Shown here: positions 46,074 through 57,321 of the stretch, in pieces
Layout of the letters: each line of letters starts with the position of its first letter
Numbering within the stretch: position 1 is the stretch's first letter
Assembly (NCBI GenBank): GCA_024362935.1
Contig: JANCRA010000122.1
Span: 519,501-583,500, forward strand
DNA: 64,000 bases
Origin: Setophaga petechia
Taxonomy: Eukaryota > Chordata > Aves > Passeriformes > Parulidae
Direction of reading: 5' to 3'
The notes under the pieces: generated by a model
What the model was told of the DNA's origin: nothing
Seen by the model: only the letters and a program-made list of their open reading frames with translations
Database searches by the model: none
Made by a program: the position numbers and the translations under genes

Positions 46074-46160
46074 ATGCCTCAAAAATACGGGGGGCATAAA
46101 AACTGCCTCAAAAATACGGGGGGCATAAAAACCGCCTCAAAAATACGGGGGGCATTTTAA
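46074..46160. repeat. 28-bp tandem repeat, 3 copies
   Basis: The unit is GCCTCAAAAATACGGGGGGC plus ATAAAAAC. Confidence 0.9.
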
Positions 46161-47500
46161 AAAGGGTGCAAAGTGGCGTTTCTGTCAGCAGCACCCGCTG
46201 GGAATGTGACAGGGATTCATGTTCTCCTCTCACGCTGAAAAGGCCACAATAAATACTGGGTCAGAAATCTCCCCTTGCTCTTCAGTGGAAGAAACATTTT
46301 GGCATCGGGGGAAATTTTTTCACCAAGGAAGAAAAGAGGGGGAGAAAGGAAAGGTGATGCAGCTTTTGGAAGCAGAAAATTTGGGAGTTTTAATCTGCTG
46401 GCTTTGCCTCCCCTGAGCTACACCAGGGCGAGTTTCCGGATGAATCAGAGGCTGTAGAGTTGAGTTAATGAGAGCATTTGACATCCTCGGGTTCCAGGTA
46501 GTGCACAAGCTGGAAGTCATTTACACCGCGGAGCCGGCGCCGCGTTTGACCCCAAAGGCGACTTCAGTTCACGGCAGATGTAAAGATTTCTGCGCTCCCG
46601 GCGGGCAGGGGAGGCTCCAGTGACCCCGCGCACACTGCCAGCGATCGGCTGCTCGATGGAGCTGCTTTCCTCACTCGATACGCGGGGATGCGATAGATGC
46701 GAGCTCGGGGGAGCTGTTAATGGAGTTCCGCAGCCCCGCCATCCATCCCCGAGCCGCTCAGCCCTCATCGCCATCTGCCTTTGTCTCCTCGCAGGCCGGG
46801 CGATTTGCGAGGTGATCGGGCTGCGGGTGTTGATCGATGGCACCTCGGCAGATATTCTCTGCTTTTCTCATTACAAGTGCAGAAATGTTTCCTTAAACGC
46901 CGTGTGGATCGGTATCGGCTCTGGCAGAGGCGGGGAGCTCCTCCCGGGCCCGAAATTCCTGCCTTGTTTTTGCTGCAGGACCTGATATTTCCCTATGGCT
47001 GATAGGAAATAATTCAGTGTTTTACAGGGATTTCTCATCCTGTCTTCACTTGGGGCTTGGGGATCTGCACAGCCGCCAAAGCGTCTCCAGCTTCTCTCAG
47101 AGCCTGCAGCAGCTCCTGGGCCTTTCCAGTCACCCTCGGTCTCTCTGCAGCCGCTGGAGCCTCGACCTTGCACAGGAATCGATGCTCCCAGCCCTAATGC
47201 AGCCTCTCTGCAGAGACTCCGCATCCTCAGAGCCCTTTCCCCACTAAAAGCTGCCCTCAAGCTCGGGGTCAGCCCTCACAGCAGCAAGCTCAGGGAATCC
47301 CTGTTGCCTTGGAGTGGTTTTCTCCATCCTGGCTTTAAAAGCTTCTGTGTTTTAACCCCAACCCCTGCAGCATGAACTGGCTCTGGTACATCAGATCCCC
47401 CAGCCAGCACCCAGGATCTGAGCTCTGGGCAGCTCTGCCCCTCCAAACCTCCCTGTCCCTGCTCCAGCTGGTCCCTGTTTGGGGGCAGAGCCAGCTCAGA

Positions 47501-47534
<34 letters not shown>

Positions 47535-47625
47535 AGTGCTTGCACTCCCACCTGTCCAACCCAGGCTGGGATCCGTGTGCCCCATCTGCACCTGGAACTC
47601 CTTCCAGGCTTGTCCTGCCACAGAA
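46160..47625. other. Intergenic segment with an orphan CpG-rich patch
   Basis: The part 46510-46990 is rich in CpG and nearly repeat-free (for example CGGAGCCGGCGCCGCGTTTG near 46530). The rest is ordinary, with a short TCCCTG hexamer array at about 47500-47538. No gene is recognised. Confidence 0.65.
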
Positions 47626-49292
47626 CCGTTCATCCATCCATGGATTCCATCCATCCATCATCCATCCATCATCCATCCATGGATTCCATCCATGGATTCC
47701 ATCCATCCATCATCCATCCATCATCCATCCATCATCCATCCATGGATTCCATCCATGGATTCCATCCATCCATCCATCATCCATCCATCCATCCATCCAT
47801 CATCCATCATCCATCATCCATCCATCCATCATCCATCCATCATCCATCCATCATCCATCCATCATCCATCCATCCATCCATCATCCATCCATCCATCCAT
47901 CCATCATCCATCCATCCATCCATCCATCCATCCATCATCCATCCATCCATCCATCCATCCATGGATTCCATCCATCCATCATCCATCCATCATCCATCCA
48001 TCCATCCATGGATTCCATCCATCCATCCATCCATCCATCCATCCATCCATCCATCCATCCATCATCCATCCATCATCCATCCATCATCCATCCATCCATC
48101 CATCCATCCATCCATCCATCCATCCATCATCCATCCATCCATCCATCCATCCATCCATCCATCCATCATCCATCCATCCATCCATCCATCCATCCATCAT
48201 CCATCATCCATCATCCATCATCCATCCATCCATCCATCCATCCATGGATTCCATCCATCCATCCGTCCATCCATCCATCCATCCATCCATCATCCATCCA
48301 TCCATCATCCATCCATCCATCCATCCATCCATCCATCCATCCATCCATCCATCATCCATCCATCCATCCATCATCCATCCATCCATCCATCCATCCATCA
48401 TCCATCCATCATCCATCCATCCATCATCCATCCATCCATCCATCATCCATCCATCCATCCATCCATCATCCATCCATCCATCATCCATACATCCATCCAT
48501 CATCCATCCATCATCCATCCATCATCCATCCATCCATCCATCATCCATCCATCCATCATCCATCCATCATCCATCATCCATCCATCCATCCATCATCCAT
48601 CCATCCATCCATCATCCATCCATCCATCCATGGATTCCATCCATCCGTCCATCCATCATCCATCCATCCTCCATCCATCCATCCATCATCCATCCATCAT
48701 CCATCCATCATCCGTCCATCCATCATCCATCCATCCTCCATCCATCCATCATCCATCCATCCATCCATCATCCATCCATCCATCCATCCATTCATCATCC
48801 ATCCATCCATCCATACATACATCCATCCATCATCCATCCATCATCCATCCATCCATCCATCATCCATCCATCATCCATCATCCATCATCCATCCATCCAT
48901 CATCCATCCATCCATCCATCCATCCATCCATCATCCATCCATCCATCCATCCATCCATCCATTCATCATCCATCCATCCATCCATCCATACATCCATCCA
49001 TCATCCATCCATCATCCATCCATCCATCCATCATCCATCCATCATCCATCATCCATCATCCATCCATCCATCATCCATCCATCCATCCATCCATCCATCC
49101 ATCATCCATCCATCCATCCATCATCCATCCATCCATCATCCATCCATCCATCATCCATCCATCCATCCATCCATCCATCCATCCATCCATCCATCCATCA
49201 TCCATCCATCCATCCATCCATCCATCCATCCATCCATCATCCATCCCCATGTCCATCCATCCATCCATCCATCCACCCATTCATCCATCCAT
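47625..49292. repeat. Giant CATC microsatellite, ~1.67 kb
   Basis: Almost pure CATC/ATCC tetramers, broken by frequent CATCAT junctions (a 3-base phase slip) and a few GGATTCCAT inserts. Frames of 570-700 codons (His-Pro-Ser-Ile) crossing it are artefacts. Confidence 0.97.
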
Positions 49293-51460
49293 CCAATTTA
49301 GTTTTTATTTCTCATTATCCCACTCTGATTTGATTGGTAACAAGCTAATTTCCCCAAGTCCAGCCTGCTGGCCCATGGTGGTGATTGCTGAGGGGTTTCT
49401 CCCTGGCCTTGCCTTGCCCCACGAGGTTTTTTGCTCTGTTTTCTCTCCCCCTCAGCTGAGGACAGAGCTCTGGGAGCACTGGCTGTGCAGCCTGGCTCAC
49501 CCAGCACAGCACAGTAACAGAACACAACACAGGGAGTGGGAGAAAGGGAGCAAGAGACTGCAAAATAATAAATAATCATGGAAAAAACTAGGGCACAGCA
49601 GTGTCACCAGCTTTTGATGTTTCCTTCTCATCCTGCCCTGCCTCTTCTCCCACGAAAAGGGAGCACTGCGAGGTGGGAAGAAGCTGCAGAGCAACAGGGA
49701 CACAGACTGTGTCTGTTCAGAAGCACCAGAAGGATTACAGATAAATATTGAAGCTATCAAAGAAGCTTAAGGGATTTAGGAACCCACTCCCCATTATTAT
49801 CCTCACTGGGGGAGGGGAAGTGATCTCTGCAGCCCTACAGCAAACACCAGGACCGAGCTGGTTCCTGAAAGCCCCCGACCCTGCCTGCGGGCGTGGGGTT
49901 TGTGGGACACGGGGGCACCGTCTGTCACTGGAGCTCGGTGACACCCCAGAGCAGCCCTGGGCAGAGCCGGGGCAGCAGGGCCGGTGCCACAGCCCAGCCG
50001 GGCAGCACTGGGGGCACTGGGAGCACTGGGCTGGCATCCATCCATCCCACCGCGGGCACCTCGCCTCTCTCACTGCGGGGAAATCCAGACAGCGCTGAAA
50101 AACGAGCGGAGCGATGGGCTGGGAGGGAAAGCTGGCGGCTGCTGTGACGTGCGTGTGTGCAGACAGGGGGGAATTCCTGCACAAATCAATGCCGGGGCGG
50201 ATGCGGCTGCGGGGAGCGGCTCCATTCAGCTCCGCTGCCGAGGCGTCACCGCCGAGCTCATCACCCGCGCCCGGCACGGCCCAGGAGCTCCGTCCCCAGC
50301 CGGGAGGGTGGCAGGGACAGGGATGTGTGCCAGGGGCACAGCAGCGTCCTGCTCCCAGCCCTGGCACCCGCCCCGCTCCTCCCCTGCCCCTCTGGCATCG
50401 CCCTCCTGGCCCAGAAGCCACCCCAGGTGGGCACAGCGAGGATGGGCTCAGCGCTCTGGGCACGGCTTAAAGCTTCAGTCCCTGCTCAAAAATTCAGTCC
50501 CTGCTCAGAAAGTGGGGCAGGAACCCAGCGGGACCCGGCCCAGCTCCCCCTGCTCCAGCCCAGCCCTGCATTCCTGTGCTGGGAGCATCACACCCACCCC
50601 GGGCCCCTCTGGATTTTGGGCACTGCCAGCTCGGTCCTCCAGCACCCAGAATGGCTTCTGTGCCACACTTTTAAGGGGATGCTGCAGTTTTAAACCACAA
50701 ATTAAATTTTTAATGAAACTTCATAACTGTTGTACCCAAATGTAATGTAATATTGATAGGAACAGTGCATCCAGCTAGCATGAGACTGCCCTAGAAAGCT
50801 TTTTAGGATGTTATGCAATATAGAGCTAAATTAATTATTTGTAATGAAAGGATCTGTGTCCCTATAGCATCACAGAGACCTACTGGTACAGAGACCACAC
50901 TCCCGAGCCTCACTGAGTGTGAATGTCAGGCAATTTAGGAGCAGACTGGCTGGTGAGATGGGAGCAATGAAAGCAAGGGAAGGGGAAAAGGGAAGAGAGT
51001 GAATGTGCGAGAGAGGGAGAGAGAGAGAGAGGGAGAGAAACAGAGAGGGAGAGATCTGCAAAGAAAGACTGCAGCAAAATGCAGCAAAATCCCCAACTCC
51101 TGTCCAGAGTGTGTCTGTCACAGAAGGGAATCCTCCATCTCACACACGGTGTGTGCCCTGGCTGCACCCCATGCCTGAGCTGCTCTGGTGACAGCTGCAC
51201 CCTTTAAAGGCACCAAAACCCCCATTTTGCATCTACAGCATTCTCAGCAGAACCACGGAGCAGCTGGGGGCTGCTTCCCTGGTCCAGCTGCAGAAGGAAA
51301 AGGCTTTGAGGTGATCTTGCCCCCCTCCACATCTGGGCTCTGCACAGGCAGTGGGGCTGTGGCCACAGACCCTGTCCTTGCTGCAGCATCCCAAGAACTT
51401 CTATTTAAAAAAAAGACAAAACAACGTGGAATCTGTGCCCTGCCCTGCTGGGACGGGGAT
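49293..51460. other. Intergenic segment with an orphan CpG-rich patch
   Basis: A CpG-rich patch lies at about 49860-50330. An AT-rich block lies at 50690-50870 and a GA-rich run at 51003-51052. No exon with plausible splice sites and known homology was recognised. Confidence 0.65.
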
Positions 51461-51463
51461 GTG

Positions 51464-51752
51464 GGGCTGGGGGTGTGGGAATGTGGGGATGTGGGGATGG
51501 GAATGGAGGCGTGGGGATGGAGATGTGGGGATGGGGATGTGGGGATGGGGATGGGGATGTGGGGATGGGGATGGGAATGGGGATGTGGGGATGGGGATGG
51601 GGATGTGGGGATGGGGATGGGGATGTGGGGATGGGGATGGGGATGTGGGGATGGGGATGTGGGGATGGGGATGTGGGGATGGGGATGGGGATGTGGGGAT
51701 GGGGATGTGGGGATGGGGATGTGGGGATGGGGATGGGGATGTGGCTGCAGGG
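51464..51752. repeat. GGGGAT/GTGGGGAT array, G-quadruplex-prone
   Basis: About 290 bases of GGGGATGGGGATGT repeats on the plus strand. Runs of four G separated by two or three bases are ideal for G-quadruplex formation. Confidence 0.94.
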
Positions 51753-53798
51753 GACAGTCCCTCAGCAGCCTCAGTGACAACAGGGGCACAACCAGCAGCT
51801 CCATGGCCAGACAGAGGAGCTGAGCTCCTGCAAGTGCAGCCATTGCTGTTTCCCATCTCAAGCTGCCTCCATCCCATAATGGATCTCATCGTTCCCACTC
51901 CGCAGAGGAGGCTTCACTGCGGAACCAGCCTCACCCCACAGGAGATGGTTTATGTACAGCAGGCTGCACAAGCAGGAGAGAAAGCTTCCACTGCCTGCTC
52001 CCTGGGGCTCCAGCTCCTGGGATTAGAGAGATTTGTCCACTTTAAAAAGCTGTCCTTGTCCTCTCTGCACCAGTGCTGGTGCTGCTCCCACACAGAGGGG
52101 GGTGAGGAGCAGACAGACTGACACCCCTCACCCCTGCACGGGCAGAGGCCACGGGGCTGGCAGCACCCTGGGCTGCCCAAACCCAGCCTGTCCATCACGG
52201 TACAAATGTGCCTGCTGGCTCCTGTTCAGGGCTAAATCACCTGCGAGGATCCTTGGGAGCTGTGCTCAGCTCTTTCCAGCCACAGAGCCATAAATCAGCT
52301 GCTGCTGGGGAAAAGGCAAGGGAAGAGTTAAAAACAGGGGCTCCATTACTCCATTACAGCCACACAGCTCCTAAATCTACAGAAGCAATAACAGATCCTA
52401 CTGCATGATTCAGTGATTCTGGGAAAGCTGAAATCCTGATCATTTTTTCCGGTCCTTTCTTTGCATTAGGAGCCACGGGGGTTATTTTGCTTATCTCTTG
52501 TAGCACAGCTTTGTTGTTTTTTCCCATCCAGGCATTTCCTGGTCTCCATCACCATAGCATCCGAGTGTTTATTTTATTGCATTTGTCACCTTGGGCTCAT
52601 CTCCGCATAATGTGCTGTGGATGACAAAAGATTGCGAGGGAAATTGGTTCAGTGACACGCTCAGCTGTGTCAGGGCTGTGCAGATGTGAGCAGGACTGGG
52701 ACCCGGCTCTGCTGCCTCTCACACTGCCTCACACTGCTCTCGCTCTGCTGCCTGCAGTAACATCATTTTTGGGTGGTGTTCCTGCCTGTGGCAGGATTAG
52801 ACCTGCAGTCTTGTCAGCTTCTCCTCTTGCCAAAAACCCCAAACCCAGCCAGCACAGAAGGGAGATTGCTCTGCCCAGCAAATCCCACGGGGTCTGTCCC
52901 CTCCTCATCCCCCTCTCTCCCTCCCTGCTCGTGCTGCTCTGAACCCTGCTCAGCACAGAGCCAGCAGCAGGGACAGTAACCAGGGCGATAGAGCCACAAG
53001 GAAGAGCCTGCTGGAAATGCAGATTTCCCCCCAAATTCCCTGCACACAACACCCCAGAGGGGAGCAGTGCCAGAGGTGTGGGCACCCTGCGGGTGAGCAG
53101 CACCACAGGTGGCTCTGAGCTGCACAGGCAGGACCAGCAGAGAGACCCAGGAGCCCCAGGAAGGCTCCAAAGACACCCGGGTCTCATGAGCACTGGGACA
53201 GGTTGGATGCACGCTGATGAAAGCACTACAGGATGCCCACGAAGGTGCCCAGAGGTGCTGAGCACCCTGGCACAGCTTCTGAGCTCTCAGCCACTTTGGT
53301 CAGCACTGCCCTGGCTACCCCAGGCTGGCATAAATGGGCAGAACATCAGAGGTTTGCCAGGCTGCCACCCTGCTCCTGCTGAGAGCCCCGGGGCCCTGGG
53401 CTTGGCCATCAAATGCTGCTTTTACTGCACCACAGCAGGGTTGGATGGGGAAAGAAGCTCCCAGGGGCAGCTGAGCTGCATTTGAGGAGGAAACAGTCCC
53501 TGACACATCAGTGTGTCACAAACCCCCCGGGGCTGCTCCAGGAGAGGCATCAAACCCATCCCAGGTACCACAGAGCAGCTCAGGGAGCTCCAGCCCCAGC
53601 CAGGGCTCCTCAGGCCTGCTCCAGGCACATCAAAGGGGACAGGACCACGGAGCCCTTGTGTTTTATATTCTGCAAATCCGGGAACTGAAAACCTTTGTAT
53701 TTTATTGACCCACTTCACTAATCAAAATTAATTACTTCATATTTCACAGGATAACTTGGCATTATGCAAATACTCCAGCCATATGTGCTGCTGCAGTG

Positions 53799-53828
53799 CT
53801 GAGCTGAGCTGAGCTGAGCTGAGCTGAG
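53799..53828. repeat. GAGCT pentanucleotide repeat, ~6 copies
   Basis: A perfect GAGCT run, resembling immunoglobulin switch-type pentamers only in sequence. Confidence 0.9.
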
Positions 53829-54387
53829 GGGGCCACAATGCCCCACCACCCCTGCAGGCTGCTCTCCAGGCCAGGAGTTTCCACCACAACACACCACAGC
53901 ACCCCAGGAGAGGACCAGGATAAAGTCAACAGGCAGGAGAGGCTCAGGGAGCTGGGACAGCTCCGTTTGTGCTCGGGCGTCCTGGCCAAGGACGTGGGGA
54001 GCAAGGGCAGGGGACACTGCTGGCTGAATGGGAATCGGCCTCGGCTGAAGTGCTGAAGATGAGAGAAGTGCCAGCTCCAACAGCCACGAGCTATTCCCAC
54101 CAAGGACACATCCAGACATTACCTGCAAGGTTCTTTCTCTGATTAATAAAGAGGCAAAAAACGGTTCCCGTGCACCCAGAGTGGGGCTGGGCAGCGGCAC
54201 CAGCGGGAGCAGCCGTCCCTGCAGTGCCCGGGCTCCATCCGTGCTCCCCCCGGGCCGGCAGCGCCGCACTCATCCTTGTTCTCCCCGGATCCCCGGGGGC
54301 TTCCCCCGCTCCACGCGGCACCGACCCCCGGGGCTGCCCCGGCCGCTGCTCCCGGGGGGCACCCACGGCCCCAGGAGCCCGGCACGG

Positions 54388-54455
54388 ACACCCGGGGGGC
54401 ACCCACGGGGCACCCACGGGGCATTCACGGGGCATCCACGGGGCACCCACGGCCC
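54388..54455. repeat. 12-13-bp CACGGGG repeat, ~6 copies
   Basis: Units of GGGGCACCCACGG with GCATTCAC and GCATCCAC variants. Confidence 0.85.
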
Positions 54456-54527
54456 CGCACCGGCAGCCGCACACACCGGTGCGTGCAGAGCCCGCACACA
54501 GCCGCGTGTGCACCACAGCCCGCACAG

Positions 54528-54980
54528 CCTGCACACACACGCACACACGGACACGGACACACGGACACACACACGCTCACACGGACACGCACACACACAC
54601 ACACACACACAGACACACACGCACACACGGACACACACACGCTCACGCACACACGCACACGGACACGCACACGCACACCTCGCACACTCATCCCCCGCAC
54701 TCACATCCCCGCACGTCCCCGCAGCCCCTCCCCGCACAGTCTCCCCTGCCCACGCGCGCTCCCGCCCACGGACACACGGACACACGGACAAACGGACACA
54801 CGGACACAGGGACACACACGGACACACACGGACACACACACGGACACACGGACACACACGGACACACAGACACAGGGACACACACGGACACACGGACACA
54901 CACACACGGACACACGGACACACACGGACACACAGACACACAGACACACGGACACACGGACACACACGGACACACGGGCG
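54528..54980. repeat. AC-rich microsatellite (ACACGG/AC), ~450 bp
   Basis: Interspersed (AC)n and ACACGG repeats, with a pure AC run at about 54587-54611 and an interruption at 54680-54765. It ends about 190 bases before the NPTX1 ATG. Alternating purine-pyrimidine sequence is prone to Z-DNA. Confidence 0.95.
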
Positions 54981-55078
54981 CGCTCTCACGCTCCCAGCCC
55001 AGCCCCGCACGCTCTCGCTCTCGCTCCCGCCGCGCTCCCACGCGGGCCCCCCCGCCCGGGCCGGGATTCCGCGCTCCG

Positions 55079-55116
55079 TGACGCCCCGCGCGGCTCCGCC
55101 CGGCCGCCATAAAAGC
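55079..55116 (+). promoter_or_regulatory. NPTX1: NPTX1 core promoter: CRE half-site and TATA-like box
   Basis: CATAAAAGC at 55108-55116 is a TATA-like box 57 bases before the ATG. That places the start site near 55140 and gives a 5' UTR of about 30-35 nt. TGACG at 55079-55083 is a CRE half-site, plausible for an activity-regulated neuronal gene. Both sit in a CpG-dense stretch. Confidence 0.55.
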
Positions 55117-55172
55117 GGCGGCGCCGCAGCGGAGCCGGAGCCGGCCCGGAGCGAGCGGAGCCGAGCGGAGCC

Positions 55173-55613
55173 ATGGCCGCGGGGCCGCCCGGCAGCCGCC
55201 TCCTGCCGCTGCTGCTGCTGCTGGGGCCGGCGCTGGGGCCGGCGCTCGGCCAGGGCCTGGGGCAGACGCGCTTCATCTGCACCTCGGTGCCGCTGGACGG
55301 GGACGTGTGCGCCGCCTCGGCGCTGGGCACCGGCTCGGCCGAGGAGCTGAAGGGCACCGTGCTGCAGCTGCGGGAGACGGTGCTGCAGCAGAAGGAAACC
55401 ATCATGAACCAGAAGGAGACGATCCGCGAGCTCACGGCCAAGCTGGGCCGCTGCGAGAGCCAGAGCGTGCTGGAGCTGCCCGGCGAGGGAAAGGGCAGGA
55501 AGGGCTTTTCCAAGAACACCATGGGCGACCTGTCGCGGCCGGCCGCCGCCGAGACCCTCAGCCAGCTGGGGCAGACGCTGCAGTCGCTGAAAACCCGGCT
55601 GGAGAACCTGGAG
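55173..55613 (+). CDS. NPTX1: NPTX1 exon 1 coding part (residues 1-147)
   Basis: This exon encodes the signal peptide, the [15 protein letters not shown] cysteine motif, the first coiled coil ([12 protein letters not shown]) and TMGDLSR up to TRLENLE. The donor is GTACGC. A Gly/Lys-rich linker (residues 103-113) is the least conserved part compared with the human protein as remembered. Confidence 0.95.
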
Positions 55614-57263
55614 GTACGCGAGGAGAGCCGGGGAGCCGCACAGCCGGGCACCGGGAGACGCGGGGAGCCGGGGCAGCCGCGCGTCCCAGCGCGGGCAGCG
55701 CGGAGCCGGGCACGGGGCAGCCCGCGGAGCCGGGCACCGGGAGCCGCCTCCCGGTGATAACAGCCCGCTCCTCTGCTCGCCCCTTGCAGCAGTTCAGCAG
55801 GATGAACTCCTCCAGCCAGACCAACAACCTGAAGGACATCCTGCAGAACAAGATCGATGACCTGGAGAAGCAGGTGCTGTCGCGGGTGAACAGCCTGGAG
55901 GAGGGCAAGCTCAGCCCCCGCAACGAGTCCGAGGAGCGCGGCAAGATCGAGAGCACCCTCACCTCGCTGCACCAGCGCATCAGCGACCTGGAGAAAGGTA
56001 CCGGGCGCTGCCCACCCCCGGGACCCCCGGGCCGGCCCCCGGAGCTCCCCCGCCGCCGGGACCGGGCGCTGCCGCTCGATGCGGAGCCGCTCCCGCGGGC
56101 GGATCAGCCGAGCCGGTCCCGTTGCCGTCCCCGGGAGCGGTCCCTCTCCCCCAGCTCGGCTGTCCCCGTGGCAGGGGTCGGGACTGGCCGATGGTTGAGG
56201 TCCCTCCCTGCCCAAACCCTCGCTCGGTGGCTCCCGAGGCGGCCGGCGCCCGCGGGCTCGGTACCGGGGATGCTCCGGGCGCTGCCCGCCCCGGGGATTA
56301 GGGAGCCGCGCGGCGCCGGAGGGATTTGCTCCTCGCTGCCATCTCAAGGCCCGTTACATAACGGGGTGGGGAGGGGGGGAACCCCCAAAGGGGCGGAAAG
56401 GGGGCCCGGCAGGAGCCCACCGCCCCCGCGCTCCCGCAGGCCAGAAGGACAACCGGCCCCCGGACAGGTTCCAGCTCACCTTCTCCCTGCGCACCAACTA
56501 CATGTACGCCAAGGTGAAGAAGAGCCTGCCCGAGATGTACGCCTTCAGCATCTGCATGTGGATCAAATCCAGCGCCTCCCCCGGCATGGGCACCCCCTTC
56601 TCCTACGCCGTGCCCGGCCAGGCCAACGAGCTGGTGCTCATCGAGTGGGGCAACAACCCCATGGAGATCCTCATCAACGACAAGGTACGGCCCTGGGCCG
56701 CGGGGAGGGCTCTGGGCTGGGGGGCGGCGTGGGAGGACCCCCGTGTGTGACCACCCCGACCCGCTGCCCGCAGGTGGCCAAGCTGCCCTTCGCCATCAAC
56801 GACGGCAAGTGGCACCACATCTGCGTCACCTGGACCACGCGGGACGGCGTGTGGGAAGCCTACCAGGACGGCACGCAGACGGGCAACGGCGAGAACCTGG
56901 CCCCCTACCACCCCATCAAGCCCCAGGGCGTGCTGGTGCTGGGCCAGGAGCAGGTAAGGGCCGGGGCGGCCGCGGGGGCCCGGGGGGAACGCGGACGGCC
57001 CCGCCCGGTGCCGGTGCCCGCTGACCGCGGCCCCTCCGCAGGACACGCTGGGCGGCGGCTTCGACGCCACGCAGGCTTTCGTGGGGGAGCTGGCCCACTT
57101 CAACGTGTGGGACCGCAAGCTGAGCCCGGGGGAGGTGTACGGCCTGGCCACCTGCAGCTCCAAGGCACTCGCGGGCAACGTCATCGCCTGGGCCGAGGCC
57201 AACATCGACATCTACGGCGGGGCCACCAAGTGGACTTTCGAGGCCTGCCGCCAGCTCAACTAG
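55173..57263 (+). CDS. NPTX1: NPTX1 (neuronal pentraxin 1), complete, 5 exons, 431 residues
   Basis: NPTX1 is a secreted synaptic pentraxin that multimerises and clusters AMPA receptors at excitatory synapses. Exons are 55173-55613, 55790-55997, 56440-56684, 56774-56953 and 57042-57263, joining to 1296 nt with TAG at 57261; the human protein is of similar length (about 432). Domains: a Leu-rich signal peptide (about residues 1-27); Cys36, Cys46 and Cys94, candidates for interchain disulfides; a coiled coil at about 56-91 and another at about 130-216; then a C-terminal pentraxin domain at about 224-428 with the signature HICVTWTT (313-320) and a predicted Cys255-Cys315 disulfide. Sequons are Asn153 (NSS) and Asn192 (NES). 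The ATG has a strong context (G at -3, G at +4). The residues distinguish it from NPTX2 by overall match to NPTX1. All four introns are short and GC-rich. Confidence 0.96.
55790..55997 (+). CDS. NPTX1: NPTX1 exon 2 (residues 148-217)
   Basis: This exon encodes [18 protein letters not shown] through [11 protein letters not shown]. It holds both N-glycosylation sequons and the second coiled coil. It is 208 nt and leaves phase 1; the acceptor is TTGCAG and the donor GTACCG. Confidence 0.95.
56440..56684 (+). CDS. NPTX1: NPTX1 exon 3 (residues 217-298)
   Basis: This is the start of the pentraxin domain: [20 protein letters not shown], then Cys255 in SICMW, and [11 protein letters not shown]. It is 245 nt; the acceptor is CCGCAG and the donor GTACGG. 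Confidence 0.95.
56774..56953 (+). CDS. NPTX1: NPTX1 exon 4 (residues 299-358)
   Basis: This exon encodes [20 protein letters not shown] and onward to GVLVLGQEQ, including the pentraxin family signature (residues 313-320). It is 180 nt, exactly 60 codons; the donor is GTAAGG. Confidence 0.95.
57042..57263 (+). CDS. NPTX1: NPTX1 exon 5 coding part (residues 359-431)
   Basis: This exon encodes [20 protein letters not shown] to TFEACRQLN followed by TAG. The Gln-Glu-Gln-Asp stretch across the exon 4/5 junction is a likely calcium-ligand segment of the pentraxin fold, by analogy with the family. Confidence 0.95.
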   Translation, partial: DTLGGGFDATQAFVGELAHFNVWDRKLSPGEVYGLATCSSKALAGNVIAWAEANIDIYGGATKWTFEACRQLN

Positions 57264-57301
57264 GGCCACGGACAAGCGAGAGAAACCTCCTCAGCGGGTT
57301 C

Positions 57302-57321
57302 TTTTATTTATTTATTTATTT
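57302..57321 (+). promoter_or_regulatory. AU-rich element in the NPTX1 3' UTR
   Basis: Three overlapping ATTTA pentamers lie about 40 nt after the stop codon. This is the classic layout for mRNA destabilisation by ARE-binding proteins; function is inferred. Confidence 0.55.

Larger units (their letters stand above)
51760..54525. other. Intergenic segment upstream of NPTX1
   Basis: Mostly unique sequence. It contains a GAGCT pentamer run (53799-53828) and becomes CpG-rich after 54170, with a short CACGGGGCACC array at 54388-54455. The part 52380-52640 is less GC-rich and might be conserved non-coding DNA. No exon is recognised. Confidence 0.65.
55614..57041 (+). other. NPTX1 introns 1-4 (very short)
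   Basis: The four introns are 176, 442, 89 and 88 nt (55614-55789, 55998-56439, 56685-56773, 56954-57041). All are GT-AG and GC-rich. No repeats or ORFs of note are seen in them. Confidence 0.9.

Noticed and set aside
47372..49575. Open frames of 570-700 codons rich in His-Pro-Ser-Ile
   Set aside because: They are translations of the CATC microsatellite in all three plus frames; a tetramer without stops stays open in every frame. No splice or homology support.
53799..53828. Immunoglobulin-like switch region
   Set aside because: Only about six GAGCT copies far from any immunoglobulin gene; a simple pentanucleotide repeat.
54170..55350. Thr-His-rich and Cys-Val-rich frames of 246-389 codons
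   Set aside because: They run through the AC-rich microsatellite and into NPTX1 exon 1 out of frame.
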